64,000 bases of DNA. It comes from Corynebacterium xerosis NBRC 16721 = ATCC 373. GTDB lineage: Bacteria > Actinomycetota > Actinomycetes > Mycobacteriales > Mycobacteriaceae. The notes under the pieces were generated by a model. That model was given only the letters and a program-made list of their open reading frames with translations, had not been told where the DNA came from and did no database searches. Shown here one piece after another: positions 1 through 10,430 of this stretch. Numbering within the stretch: the first letter of the stretch is position 1; each line of letters opens with the position of its first letter. Made by a program: the position numbers and the translations under genes. The stretch covers positions 545,741-609,740 of the forward strand of contig NZ_BCRD01000002.1 in assembly GCF_001552415.1 (NCBI RefSeq), given 5' to 3'.

Positions 1-155
1 AGTCCGCCCTGAAGGCGTCCGTCGACGAGTTCAAGAAGGGCTTCCAGACCTCGGATGGCGCGCCGGTCGCCAAGGAGGCTCCCGCGGAGCCCCTCGCCGA
101 CGGCGAGCAGACCAAGCAGCAGATCTCGGTCTCCCGCAAGTCCGCCGCGAAGTAG
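1..155 (+). CDS. atpA: ATP synthase F1 subunit alpha, C-terminal end (partial)
   Basis: Only the last 51 codons are present, entering the window in frame at base 3 and ending with TAG at 153-155. The readable tail contains ASVDEFKKGF followed by a hydrophilic, alanine- and lysine-rich end (SRKSAAK). Identification rests mainly on position: atpG, atpD and atpC follow in the canonical F1 order alpha-gamma-beta-epsilon. The alpha subunit forms the hexamer with beta and carries non-catalytic nucleotide sites. The 52-nt gap to atpG holds a good ribosome binding site, so the genes are co-transcribed. Confidence 0.85.
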   Translation, partial: SALKASVDEFKKGFQTSDGAPVAKEAPAEPLADGEQTKQQISVSRKSAAK

Positions 156-207
156 TCGGGGCGTGTTTGCGATGACCGTTATCGAAAAAGAAGGGAGGCG
201 TTAGAAC

Positions 208-2630
<2,423 letters not shown>

Positions 2631-2642
2631 GGGGCGTTCCAC

Positions 2643-3017
2643 ATGGCTGACATCGCCACCGAACTGGTCGCCGTCGAGCGCAAGCTCTGGGAGGGCAAGG
2701 CCACTTCCGTCACGGCTGAGACCACCGAGGGTGAGATCGGCGTGCTGCCCGGCCACCAGCCGTTCCTCGGTCAGTTGACCGAGAATGGCACGGTGACCAT
2801 CCGGACCGACGACGGCCAGGTCATGGTCGCCGCCGTCCAGGGCGGGTTCCTCTCCGTGTCCACGAAGAAGATCACCGTCCTCGCCGACAAGGCCGTTTGG
2901 GCCGACGAGGTCGACGTCTCCGATGCCGAGGCTCGTCTCCAGTCGGATGACCCGGAGGTCAAGGCCAAGGCCGAGTCCGAGCTGCGCGCATCGCGTCGCG
3001 CTAAGGGCGTCGCCTAG
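2643..3017 (+). CDS. atpC: ATP synthase F1 subunit epsilon
   Basis: Small regulatory subunit of the F1 central stalk, 124 residues. It begins with a beta-sandwich ([33 protein letters not shown]) and ends with the short helical tail [13 protein letters not shown]. The GVLPGH motif is characteristic of the family. It is the last gene of the atp operon: a strong hairpin with a T-run begins 40 nt after the stop codon. Confidence 0.95.
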   Translation: MADIATELVAVERKLWEGKATSVTAETTEGEIGVLPGHQPFLGQLTENGTVTIRTDDGQVMVAAVQGGFLSVSTKKITVLADKAVWADEVDVSDAEARLQSDDPEVKAKAESELRASRRAKGVA

Positions 3018-3057
3018 GCCGGGTCCGGTCGCACGACCGAGTTCCACCCGCGTCACG

Positions 3058-3110
3058 GGAGGGGCCGCCGGAACCACATGAAAGTGTGGTTCCGGCGGCC
3101 CCTCCTTTTG
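3058..3110 (+). terminator. Intrinsic terminator of the atp operon
   Basis: A perfect 21-bp stem (left arm 3058-3078, right arm 3085-3105) with a 6-nt loop TGAAAG is followed by TTTT. Its place 40 nt behind atpC fits the end of the operon. The stem is also preceded by few A residues, so it should act mainly on the plus strand. Confidence 0.93.
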
Positions 3111-3169
3111 GCTTTCCGACGCCTCTGCCCGGAAACCTCCAGTCGCACGAGTTTCACGGTCTTCCCGGA

Positions 3170-3199
3170 TTTACCGGTGGCGGGCCCGTCGACTAGTAT
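3170..3199 (+). promoter_or_regulatory. Candidate promoter for the DUF2550 gene
   Basis: TTTACC at 3170-3175 and TAGTAT at 3194-3199 are separated by 18 nt. The -10 lies 36 nt before the GTG start at 3236 and after the atp terminator, so the downstream gene needs its own promoter. Predicted from sequence only. Confidence 0.5.
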
Positions 3200-3235
3200 C
3201 CTTTCAATACCCGGGTTGCATGAAACGAGGTCATT

Positions 3236-3760
3236 GTGGACGCTTTGAATGTCTTCGTGCTGGTCGTGGGCTTCCTGTTGTTGTTCGGAGGCTGTCTGGC
3301 GCTGTGGCGCTTCGCGAAGCTGCGTTCCAAGGGCACCCCGGTGGTCATCCGCCCCATCCCGGCCGGCGACGGCGCGGCGTGGCGCCATGGCGTCATGAAG
3401 TACACCGACGGCGCGGCCCTCGTATACAAGCTTCGTTCGCTCCGCCCCGGCGCGGACCTGTCCTTCCCCCGCAACGACGTGGAAATCATCTCCCGACGGG
3501 AGCCCACCACGGTCGAGGCGGGGTTTTTCGATGATGGGCTGCACGTGGTCGTTTTCTCCGTGGCCAACCAGGGGGAGTGGGAGCTGGCCGTCGACGATTC
3601 CGGAGACACCGCTTTGGTCGCGTGGGTGGAGTCGTCGCCGTCGGTGCGCCAGACCCGGAGGTTGCCGACCAACATCGAGCAGCGCTTCCGCAGCGTCCGC
3701 GCGCGTGGCGCGGGCAACGGCCGCGGCAACGGCAACGGCCGCGCCAACGGGCTGCGCTGA
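3236..3760 (+). CDS. DUF2550 family membrane-anchored protein
   Basis: A 174-residue protein of unknown biochemical role. An N-terminal membrane helix (about residues 3-22, [20 protein letters not shown]) is followed by a compact soluble domain with [16 protein letters not shown] and [16 protein letters not shown], then a low-complexity arginine/glycine/asparagine tail. The family sits directly behind atpC in mycobacteria (Rv1312 in M. tuberculosis), which matches the position here. The start is GTG with GAAACGAGG upstream. The basic tail after residue 150 is probably disordered. Confidence 0.8.
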   Translation: MDALNVFVLVVGFLLLFGGCLALWRFAKLRSKGTPVVIRPIPAGDGAAWRHGVMKYTDGAALVYKLRSLRPGADLSFPRNDVEIISRREPTTVEAGFFDDGLHVVVFSVANQGEWELAVDDSGDTALVAWVESSPSVRQTRRLPTNIEQRFRSVRARGAGNGRGNGNGRANGLR

Positions 3761-3822
3761 CCCGGGCCAGATTCCCCGGGGTGCCCGGCCATCGCACGCA
3801 CCCGACCGTTAGGGTGGTGGGC

Positions 3823-4515
3823 ATGCGTCTCGTCATCGCCCGCTGCACCGTCGACTACGTCGGCCGGCTCACCGCCCACCTTCCGGAGGCCCCGCGCCTG
3901 CTCCTGGTCAAGGCGGATGGCTCGGTTTCGATTCACGCCGACGATCGCGCGTACAAGCCCCTGAATTGGATGACCCCTCCGTGCAGCCTCACGGAGCAGC
4001 CCATCCTCGACGAGTCGGGCGAGGGCACCGGCGAGTTGCTCTGGATCGTGGAGAACTCCAAGAGGGAGCAGCTGCGCATCACCATTTCGGAGGTGCTTTC
4101 CGACGCCTCGCATGAGCTGGGCCAGGATCCGGGCCTGGTCAAGGACGGCGTGGAAACCCACCTGCAGGAGCTGCTGGCGGAGCATTTCGCGACGTTCGGC
4201 GAAGGGTGGACGCTGATCCGCCGCGAGTACCCGACGGCCATCGGCCCGGTGGATCTGCTCGGCCGCGATTCCGACGGCGCGACCGTCGCCGTCGAGGTCA
4301 AGCGCCGCGGCAACATCGACGGCGTCGAGCAGCTGACGCGCTACCTGGAGATGCTCAACCGCGACGAGATGCTCTCGCCGGTCACGGGGATCTTCGCCGC
4401 GCAGGAGATCAAGCCGCAGGCGCGCACTCTGGCGGAGGACCGCGGCATACGGTGCGTCGTCGTGGACTACGATGCCCTGCGCGGCACCGAATCCAACGAG
4501 CTGCGCCTCTTCTGA
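3823..4515 (+). CDS. nucS: Mismatch-specific endonuclease NucS/EndoMS
   Basis: NucS cuts both strands at certain mismatches and provides the non-MutS/MutL mismatch repair of many actinobacteria and archaea. The 230-residue protein begins [20 protein letters not shown] and carries the nuclease motif [20 protein letters not shown] near residues 150-170. It ends in LRLF, the C-terminal clamp-interaction motif reported for the Corynebacterium enzyme. I chose the ATG at 3823 because it begins at the conserved N-terminus and because a -10 (TAGGGT, 3810-3815) ends 7 nt before it, implying a leaderless transcript; longer readings upstream lack similarity to the family. Confidence 0.95.
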   Translation: MRLVIARCTVDYVGRLTAHLPEAPRLLLVKADGSVSIHADDRAYKPLNWMTPPCSLTEQPILDESGEGTGELLWIVENSKREQLRITISEVLSDASHELGQDPGLVKDGVETHLQELLAEHFATFGEGWTLIRREYPTAIGPVDLLGRDSDGATVAVEVKRRGNIDGVEQLTRYLEMLNRDEMLSPVTGIFAAQEIKPQARTLAEDRGIRCVVVDYDALRGTESNELRLF

Positions 4516-4534
4516 CCGGAGCATCGGGGACGTC

Positions 4535-4894
4535 ATGGGACGCGGGAAGAAGCGCCGCCCGGGAAAGGGCGGCGGAGGACGGGGACGGGGGCCGTCGCAA
4601 AGCAGGTACGGGGACGACCGGCCGCTGCCGGGCCTGGGCGCGTTCCAGGTGACCCGCACCGAAGCCGGGCCGGGCAGGCTGGCCGGCGAGGATTTCCAGG
4701 TGCGCGACGTCGCGCCGGGGCAGGCCACCAAGTGGTACCGCTGCCCGGGCTGCGACCAGGAGATCCCGCCCGGGGTGGCGCACGTCGTGGCGTGGCCGTC
4801 GGATTACGGGGGACGGGCCGACGACCGCCGGCATTGGCACCGCAACTGCTGGGGAAAGCGCGGCGACCGGGGGATCACGCGGCGCTGGGGATGA
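4535..4894 (+). CDS. Small conserved actinobacterial CxxC / HxxxCW protein
   Basis: A 119-residue protein I recognise only as a conserved actinobacterial hypothetical. The first 30 residues are basic and glycine-rich (MGRGKKRRPGKGGGGRGRG). The core has YRCPGCDQEIPPG followed by VAHVVAW and RRHWHRNCW, so two pairs of Cys/His residues could bind zinc; the arrangement resembles a degenerate zinc ribbon or HNH fold. It begins 19 nt after nucS and is likely co-transcribed. A nucleic-acid role beside nucS is an inference from the basic tail and putative zinc site. Confidence 0.7.
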   Translation: MGRGKKRRPGKGGGGRGRGPSQSRYGDDRPLPGLGAFQVTRTEAGPGRLAGEDFQVRDVAPGQATKWYRCPGCDQEIPPGVAHVVAWPSDYGGRADDRRHWHRNCWGKRGDRGITRRWG

Positions 4895-4993
4895 TGCAGT
4901 GCCGGGGATAACGCGCGCAGGGGTGACTCGCCTAAGAAAACGCCGCCCCACACAACCGGGCATGTGCAGGAAAAGGACTATTCCGTTCGGGCG

Positions 4994-5030
4994 TTTCCGG
5001 GAGTACGCTGAATCATGACAGTCCCGGAAA
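4994..5030 (+). promoter_or_regulatory. Inverted repeat around a possible PTS gene promoter
   Basis: TTTCCGGGA at 4994-5002 and its exact complement TCCCGGAAA at 5022-5030 flank TACGCT (5004-5009), a possible -10 hexamer. The element lies about 120 nt upstream of the PTS permease gene and could be the operator of a sugar-responsive repressor. No BglG-type antiterminator gene is visible nearby. Confidence 0.4.
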
Positions 5031-5152
5031 ACGGGCCCTGAATCGGACATGCCGCACGTCCCGCGGAGGTTGCGGGCAACGCGGGGCCGGTCGGCGCGCC
5101 GTATCCGGAAGCCTCCGCGAGCGGGCGACCCCCGCCGCGGCCGACGAAAGGC

Positions 5153-7309
5153 ATGACCATGGCCGCAACGGTCGAGTCAACCTCGAAACTCATTCTGGAC
5201 AACGTCGGCGGACCGGAGAACATCTCCTCCGTGACGCACTGCGCCACCCGCCTGCGCTTCCACCTCCACGACCTGTCGCTCGCCGACCAGGACGCCATCG
5301 ACTCCGACGACAAGGTCCTCGGCGTCGTCCCCCAGGGCAACACCGGCCTGCAGGTCATCATGGGCGGCGACGTGGGCAACTACTACCAGGGCCTCATGCG
5401 CCAGCCGGGAATGGGCGGCGGCGACGGGGACGGCGGATCGAAGGCGTCGCAAAGCAAGAAGGCCGGGCCGAAAACCGGCGCCGACGGCAAGAAGGAGTAC
5501 GACGGCGTCCGCGGCAAGTTCGGCTGGGTCGACTACTGCTTCGAATTCCTCTCCGACACGTTCCGGCCGGTGCTGTGGGCGCTGCTCGGCGCGTCGCTGA
5601 TCATCACGCTGCTGGTGCTCGCCGACACGTTCGGCATCCAGGACTTCAACGCGCCCGAGGGCGAGACGCTGCCGCCGACGTGGCAGTTCCTCCACGCCAT
5701 GTGGCGCTCGGTGTTCTACTTCCTGCCGATCATGGTCGGCGCCACCGCCGCCCGGAAGCTCGGCGCCAACGAGTGGATCGGCGCCGCGATCCCGGCGGCG
5801 ATGCTGACCCCGGAGTTCATCGCGCTGGGCGACCAGGGCGACACCGTCACCGTCTTCGGCCTGCCGATGGTCCTCAACGACTACTCCGGCCAGGTCTTCC
5901 CGCCGCTGTTCGCCGCGGTGCTGCTGTTCTTCGTGGAGAAGGGCCTGAAGAAGGTCATCCCGGGCGCCATCCAGATGGTGTTCGTGCCGTTCTTCTCGCT
6001 GCTGATCATGATCCCGCTGACCGCCTTCGTCGTCGGCCCGTTCGGCATCGGCCTGGGCAACGGCATTTCCAACATGCTGCTGGCCATCAACGGGTTCTCG
6101 CCCTTCATCCTGGCCATTGTGGTGCCGCTGATCTACCCGTTCATGGTGCCGCTGGGCCTGCACTGGCCGCTCAACGCGATCATGATCCAGAACATCGCGA
6201 CGCTGGGCTACGACTTCATCCAGGGCCCCATGGGCGCGTGGAATTTCGCGTGTTTCGGCCTGGTCACCGGCGTCATGATCGTCTCCATGCGCGAGAAGGA
6301 CGCTTCCATGCGCCAGGTCTCGTCCGGCGGCATGTTCGCCGGCCTGCTCGGCGGCATTTCCGAGCCGAGCCTGTACGGCGTGGTGCTGCGCTTCAAGAAG
6401 ACGTACCTGCGCCTGCTGCCGGGCTGCCTCGTCGGCGGCATCGTGATGGGCCTGTTCAACGTCAAGGCGAAGGCCTTCGTGTTCACCTCGGTGCTGACCG
6501 TCGGCGCGTTCGATCCGCTGGGCGGTTACGTCATCGGCATCGCCGCGGCGTTCTTCACGTCGCTGCTGCTGGTGCTGTTCTTCGACTACCGGTCGGCGGA
6601 CGAGAAGGCCGCCGCCCACGAACGCATCGCCCGCGAGCACGCCGCCGCCAAGGCCGAGATGGAGGAAGCGGCAAATGCGCCGCTGCCGGCCTCTTCGCGT
6701 GACGACGCCCCCGCCCCCGCCACCACCGTCGCCGGTGCGGGCGCCGCGGGCGCGGGAGCTGCGGGAACGACCGCCGTGGCCGTCGCCGACGCCCCGGCCG
6801 CCGCCCCGGCCGATGCAGGCGCGGATGCCGCCGTGGATCTGACCGTGGCGTCGCCGATGAGCGGCACGCTGCTGCCGCTGTCGGAGGTCCCCGACGCCGC
6901 CTTCGCCGCCGGCAAGGTGGGCAAGGGAGCCGCGATCGACCCCGACGGCGACACCGTCGTCGCACCGGCAGACGGCAAGGTCATGGTGACCTTCCCGACC
7001 GGCCATGCCGTGGGCCTGAAGCTGGACAATGGCCTGCAGATCCTCGTCCACATCGGAGTCGACACCGTCAACATGGGCGGCGAGGGCTTCGAGTTCCTCG
7101 TGGCCAAGGGCGATCACGTCACCGCCGGCACACCGTTGGTGCGCTTCGACCGGGAGGCGATCGTCGCCGCCGGGTACTCGCCGATCACCCCGGTCCTGGT
7201 GACGAACCACAGGAAGTTCGGGTCGGTGGACGTCGTCGGCAAGCAGGGGCCGATCGCGGCCGGCGACCCGATGCTGGAGGCGACCCCGAAGCCGCCGAAG
7301 GAAGCGTAG
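5153..7309 (+). CDS. PTS sugar transporter subunit EIIBCA, glucose/beta-glucoside superfamily
   Basis: Membrane permease that imports and phosphorylates a sugar using phosphate from HPr. The 718 residues are ordered B-C-A. The EIIB domain (1-85) has the phosphocysteine motif THCATRLRF near residue 30. The EIIC membrane domain (about 120-500) has GISEPSLYGV. An Ala/Pro-rich linker follows, and the EIIA domain (about 565-718) has LVHIGVDTV with the phosphohistidine near residue 633. The motifs point to the beta-glucoside/sucrose/trehalose branch rather than classical PtsG, but the substrate cannot be read from sequence. The ATG at 5159 is an alternative start; AAAGG precedes both. No cognate antiterminator or glycosidase gene adjoins it. 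Confidence 0.9.
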   Translation: MTMAATVESTSKLILDNVGGPENISSVTHCATRLRFHLHDLSLADQDAIDSDDKVLGVVPQGNTGLQVIMGGDVGNYYQGLMRQPGMGGGDGDGGSKASQSKKAGPKTGADGKKEYDGVRGKFGWVDYCFEFLSDTFRPVLWALLGASLIITLLVLADTFGIQDFNAPEGETLPPTWQFLHAMWRSVFYFLPIMVGATAARKLGANEWIGAAIPAAMLTPEFIALGDQGDTVTVFGLPMVLNDYSGQVFPPLFAAVLLFFVEKGLKKVIPGAIQMVFVPFFSLLIMIPLTAFVVGPFGIGLGNGISNMLLAINGFSPFILAIVVPLIYPFMVPLGLHWPLNAIMIQNIATLGYDFIQGPMGAWNFACFGLVTGVMIVSMREKDASMRQVSSGGMFAGLLGGISEPSLYGVVLRFKKTYLRLLPGCLVGGIVMGLFNVKAKAFVFTSVLTVGAFDPLGGYVIGIAAAFFTSLLLVLFFDYRSADEKAAAHERIAREHAAAKAEMEEAANAPLPASSRDDAPAPATTVAGAGAAGAGAAGTTAVAVADAPAAAPADAGADAAVDLTVASPMSGTLLPLSEVPDAAFAAGKVGKGAAIDPDGDTVVAPADGKVMVTFPTGHAVGLKLDNGLQILVHIGVDTVNMGGEGFEFLVAKGDHVTAGTPLVRFDREAIVAAGYSPITPVLVTNHRKFGSVDVVGKQGPIAAGDPMLEATPKPPKEA

Positions 7310-7351
7310 CCGCCGGCCCCACCCGCGCGACCCCGCGCCACCCGCGCACTC

Positions 7352-7464
7352 GCCTTAACCCACCCCGGCCTTTCGCGCCCACCCGCGAACCCACGCCTTA
7401 ACCCACCCCGAATGAGCTAACCCACCCGCTATAACGGGTGGGTTAGCTCATTCGGGGTGGGTTA
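7352..7464. repeat. 30-bp-arm palindrome with extra TAACCCACCC copies
   Basis: Perfect inverted repeat: left arm 7399-7428, loop CTATAA 7429-7434, right arm 7435-7464. Each arm itself contains two spaced copies of TAACCCACCC. A further copy, GCCTTAACCCACCCCG, lies at 7352-7367 and matches 7395-7410. It lies between convergent genes and could terminate both, but the sequence is not a simple terminator because no T-run follows. Confidence 0.85.
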
Positions 7465-7577
7465 GCGCGGAAGCCGAAGGGGAGGGGCGAGGATCGCGGC
7501 CGACGCTGCGCCCGCCCTGTCTACTGCGGCCGTTGCGGGCTGGGTGTTGCCACCGCCACCGAGCCCGCAGACCGCGC

Positions 7578-8642
7578 CTACACAGGGATCTCGTGCTCGG
7601 CGTAGCCGGTCGTCGGGCCCTCGGTGTTCGGCTCCCAGCCCAGTGCGGGCGCGACGTGCTCGGCGAAGGCGCCGAGCAGGTGCATGTTGTAGTCCACGCC
7701 GAGCTGCGAGGGGATGGTGAGCATCAGCGAATCGGCGCTCATCACGGCCTCGTCCGCCTTCAGCGCCTCGATGAGCTGGTCGGGTTCGCCGGCGTAGCTC
7801 TTGCCGAACGTCGACCGGAAGCCGTCGATGACGCCGATCTGGTCGCGGCCCTGCGCCTCGCGGATGAACAGTTGCCGGTCGTAGTCGGTCATCAGGGGGA
7901 AGACGCTGCGGCTGACGGACACGCGCGGGACCCCCTCGTGGCCGGCGGCCTTCCATGCGGCGCGGTACCGGGCGATCTGCTCGGCCTGCAGGGCGGCGAA
8001 GGAGTCGCCGGTGGCCTCGGTGAGCAGGGTGGAGCTCATCAGGTTCACGCCCTGCTCGCCGGCCCACTCGGCGGTGTCGCGCGAGCCTGCGCCCCACCAG
8101 ATCCGCGACGCGAGCCCGGGGGAGTGCGGCTCGACGCGCAGGTGCCGGTTCGGGCCGAACTGGCCGGGATCGGCGGTGGCCAGGCGCTCGCCGCGGACGG
8201 CGCGCAGGAACAGGTCGAACTTCTCGCGGGCGAGGTCGGCGCCGCGGGGGTCGGTGGAGCCGTGATAGCCGAAGGTCTCCCAGCCGCGCAGGGCGGGTTC
8301 CGGCGATCCGCGCGAGACGCCGAGGGCCACGCGCCCGTCGGACAGCAGGTCGAGGGCGGCGGCTTCCTCGGCGAGGTAAAGCGGGTTCTCGTAGCGCATG
8401 TCGATGACCCCGGTGCCGACCTCGATGCGCTTGGTCCGCGCGGCGATCGCCGACAGCAGCGGCATGGGCGACGCCGCCTGCTTGGCGAAATGGTGGACGC
8501 GGAAGTACGCCCCGTTGACGCCGATCTCGTCGGCGGCGACGGACAGTTCGACGGCTTGCTTGAGCATGTCGGCGGCGTCGTGGCCGGAGCCGGGGCCGCC
8601 GAAGTGGCCGAAGGACAGGAACCCGAAAGATTTCATGTTCAT
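7578..8642 (-). CDS. LLM-class flavin-dependent oxidoreductase (luciferase-like monooxygenase)
   Basis: A 354-residue TIM-barrel protein of the bacterial luciferase family, which uses reduced flavin (FMNH2 or F420) to oxidise a small organic substrate. Typical segments are NMKSFGFLSFGHF at the start, ADEIGVNGAYFRVHHF, LLSDGRVALGVSRGSP near residue 105 and RIWWGAGSRDTAEWAGEQG. The substrate is unknown. It is monocistronic, with a stop shortly before the large palindrome. ATG codons at 8642 and 8636 are both possible; a TAGCCT hexamer lies about 20 nt upstream on the minus strand. Confidence 0.88.
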   Translation of the reverse strand: MNMKSFGFLSFGHFGGPGSGHDAADMLKQAVELSVAADEIGVNGAYFRVHHFAKQAASPMPLLSAIAARTKRIEVGTGVIDMRYENPLYLAEEAAALDLLSDGRVALGVSRGSPEPALRGWETFGYHGSTDPRGADLAREKFDLFLRAVRGERLATADPGQFGPNRHLRVEPHSPGLASRIWWGAGSRDTAEWAGEQGVNLMSSTLLTEATGDSFAALQAEQIARYRAAWKAAGHEGVPRVSVSRSVFPLMTDYDRQLFIREAQGRDQIGVIDGFRSTFGKSYAGEPDQLIEALKADEAVMSADSLMLTIPSQLGVDYNMHLLGAFAEHVAPALGWEPNTEGPTTGYAEHEIPV

Positions 8643-8687
8643 GTCAACAAAACAGGGGCGGAGGCTATTCCCGCGCTTACCGCCACG

Positions 8688-8698
8688 GCTTTACGACG
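8688..8698 (+). repeat. Dispersed motif copy GCTTTACGACG
   Basis: Intergenic copy of the recurrent motif, between two minus-strand genes, here in the antisense orientation relative to both. Confidence 0.6.
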
Positions 8699-8794
8699 GC
8701 CCGCGCCCCCGTGAAGCAGCGTCGAACGTCCCCCACGCCCGACTGCTCCACGTCTGACTGCCCCCGGCGCCCGACTGCCACCGCCCGACGTCTC

Positions 8795-9523
8795 CTACGC
8801 CGTCTTCTTGCGCGCCTGGAACACCATCAGCGCGAGCAACCCCAGCGTGATCCACAGCAGGTAGCGGTTGACCACCTCGACGATGTCGAGCACCTGGTCG
8901 CCGAACGTCCAACCGAGCCACATGAACAGGCCGTTGATGGCCAGCACGCTCAGCACGTTGAGGGCCAAAACGGCGCCCAACCCGACCTTGAGCAGCCCGG
9001 CGACGGCGTTGAGCACGGTGCCCGGCACCGGCCCCGGCGCGTAACCCAGCGGCAGCAGCCCCAGGATGATCGCCTTGGTCTTGCCGGACTCGTTGGTCAG
9101 CGCCTTCCTGAAGAACCGGTGCGCCCGCGGCATGTACTGCAGCGACATGTCGATGAACTCCATGCCCCAGCGCCGGCCCATCAGCCAGTAGATGGGCACG
9201 AACTTCAGAGCCCCGACGAGGGTGCACGCGAGGTACACCCACCACGTGCCCTGTCCCACCGACGCATTCGCGCCGGAGATGGTTGCGCTGGTGTAGCCGC
9301 CGACCATCAGGGCGTACGCCAGCGGGTGCGACAGCAGGAAGGCGCGCATGGCGATCAGCGCCATCGAGTAGACGCCCATCAGCATCAACGCGACGAACAG
9401 CGCCTTGTCCAGCGGCGCGGGGTTCTTCAGGAACGACGGCAGCTCCGGCTCACCGCGCTTCGTTTGCCCGGCGTCCGGCTGATCCCCGGCCCCGTCGAGG
9501 GGCCCTTTCGGCTGCTGCGTCAC
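8795..9523 (-). CDS. Polytopic membrane protein, possibly DedA/VTT-like
   Basis: A 242-residue protein with a hydrophilic N-terminus (about 35 residues) and roughly five membrane helices. ALKFVPIYWLMGRRWG and LGLLPLGYAPGPVPGTVLN resemble the re-entrant, glycine/proline-containing loops of the DedA (SNARE-associated) lipid-flippase family, but the match is loose. I chose the GTG at 9523 because TACTGT (9531-9536 on the complement) ends 7 nt upstream, the leaderless spacing seen at many genes here; an ATG 63 nt further upstream would add a low-complexity Ala/Pro stretch inside that promoter. Confidence 0.65.
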   Translation of the reverse strand: MTQQPKGPLDGAGDQPDAGQTKRGEPELPSFLKNPAPLDKALFVALMLMGVYSMALIAMRAFLLSHPLAYALMVGGYTSATISGANASVGQGTWWVYLACTLVGALKFVPIYWLMGRRWGMEFIDMSLQYMPRAHRFFRKALTNESGKTKAIILGLLPLGYAPGPVPGTVLNAVAGLLKVGLGAVLALNVLSVLAINGLFMWLGWTFGDQVLDIVEVVNRYLLWITLGLLALMVFQARKKTA

Positions 9524-9573
9524 CCCCGCGACAGTAGTCGACGCCCCGGAGCCGCGTGGTGCGGGCGCCGGGG

Positions 9574-9588
9574 CGTCGTAAAGCAAAA
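9574..9588 (-). repeat. Dispersed motif copy behind the epimerase gene
   Basis: Reads TTTTGCTTTACGACG on the minus strand, starting about 21 nt after the stop codon of the epimerase gene. Confidence 0.65.
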
Positions 9589-9608
9589 AGCCGAATGTGG
9601 CGGGCGGG

Positions 9609-10061
9609 CTACTCGGCGGGCTCGACGAGCTCGAGCAGCACGCCGCCGGCGTCCTTCGGGTGGACGAAGTTGATGCGCGAACCGGCGGTGCCGTTCTTCG
9701 GGACCTCGTAGAGCACGCGCGTGCCCTGCTCCTTCAGATGCGCCATCAGGGCGTCCATGTCGGTGACGCGCAGGGCGTACTGCTGGATGCCGGGGCCCTT
9801 CTTGTCGATGTACTTCGCGATGGTCGACTCCTCGTTCAGCGGGGCGAGGATCTGGACCAGGGTGCCGCCCTCGGTCTTCTCGGCCGGGCCGAGCATGGCC
9901 TCGCGGACGCCCTGCTCCTCGTTGACCTCTTCGTGGTAGTTCACGAAGCCCATGTTGGCGCGGTACCACTCGACCGCGGCGTCGAAGTCGGGCACGGCGA
10001 TGCCGACGTGGTCGACGGCCGTGACGAAGTTGTGGGGGACGGTGACGTTGTTGTCGCTCAT
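9609..10061 (-). CDS. mce: Methylmalonyl-CoA epimerase (VOC fold)
   Basis: Interconverts (S)- and (R)-methylmalonyl-CoA in propionyl-CoA metabolism. The 150 residues form two VOC-fold repeats. Metal ligands can be seen at TAVDHVGIAV (His), GIQQYALRV (Gln) and GVLLELVEP (Glu). The sequence VPDFDAAVEWYRANMGF is typical of the family. The mutase genes are not in this window. ATG 10061 has a TATCCT hexamer ending 7 nt upstream, suggesting a leaderless transcript. Confidence 0.92.
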   Translation of the reverse strand: MSDNNVTVPHNFVTAVDHVGIAVPDFDAAVEWYRANMGFVNYHEEVNEEQGVREAMLGPAEKTEGGTLVQILAPLNEESTIAKYIDKKGPGIQQYALRVTDMDALMAHLKEQGTRVLYEVPKNGTAGSRINFVHPKDAGGVLLELVEPAE

Positions 10062-10119
10062 GCACTCCAGGATACGGCGTTTGCCGCGCCCGTTCCGGGG
10101 CCGGGGTTACCCTGGGGCC

Positions 10120-10419
10120 ATGATCGTCGCCTTTTCCGTCGCCCCCGCCTCCGCGGACCCCGATGAGGGCATGTCCGCCGCCGTCGCCGAGGCCGTCCGC
10201 GTCGTCCGCGAGTCCGGCCTGCCCAACGAAACCAACTCCATGTTCACCCTGATCGAGGGCGAATGGGACGAGGTCATGGACGTGGTCAAGCGCGCCACCC
10301 AGGCCGTGTCCTCCGTCGCGCCGCGCACGTCGCTGGTGCTCAAGGCCGACATCCGGCCCGGCTACACGGGGCAGCTGGCGGCGAAGGTCGATGCCGTCGA
10401 GCGCCGGCTCGCCGAGTAG
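10120..10419 (+). CDS. MTH1187-family (thiamine-binding-like) small protein
   Basis: A 99-residue ferredoxin-like protein of the MTH1187/YkoF type. Its members bind thiamine or hydroxymethylpyrimidine derivatives. The start MIVAFSVAP, the middle segment GLPNETNSMFTLIEGEWDE and the end TSLVLKADIRPG are typical. It is divergent from mce. The -10 TACCCT (10108-10113) ends 6 nt before ATG 10120, so the start is probably leaderless. It is followed 11 nt later by the thioredoxin/TPR gene. Confidence 0.8.
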   Translation: MIVAFSVAPASADPDEGMSAAVAEAVRVVRESGLPNETNSMFTLIEGEWDEVMDVVKRATQAVSSVAPRTSLVLKADIRPGYTGQLAAKVDAVERRLAE

Positions 10420-10430
10420 GATCCGGGCCC

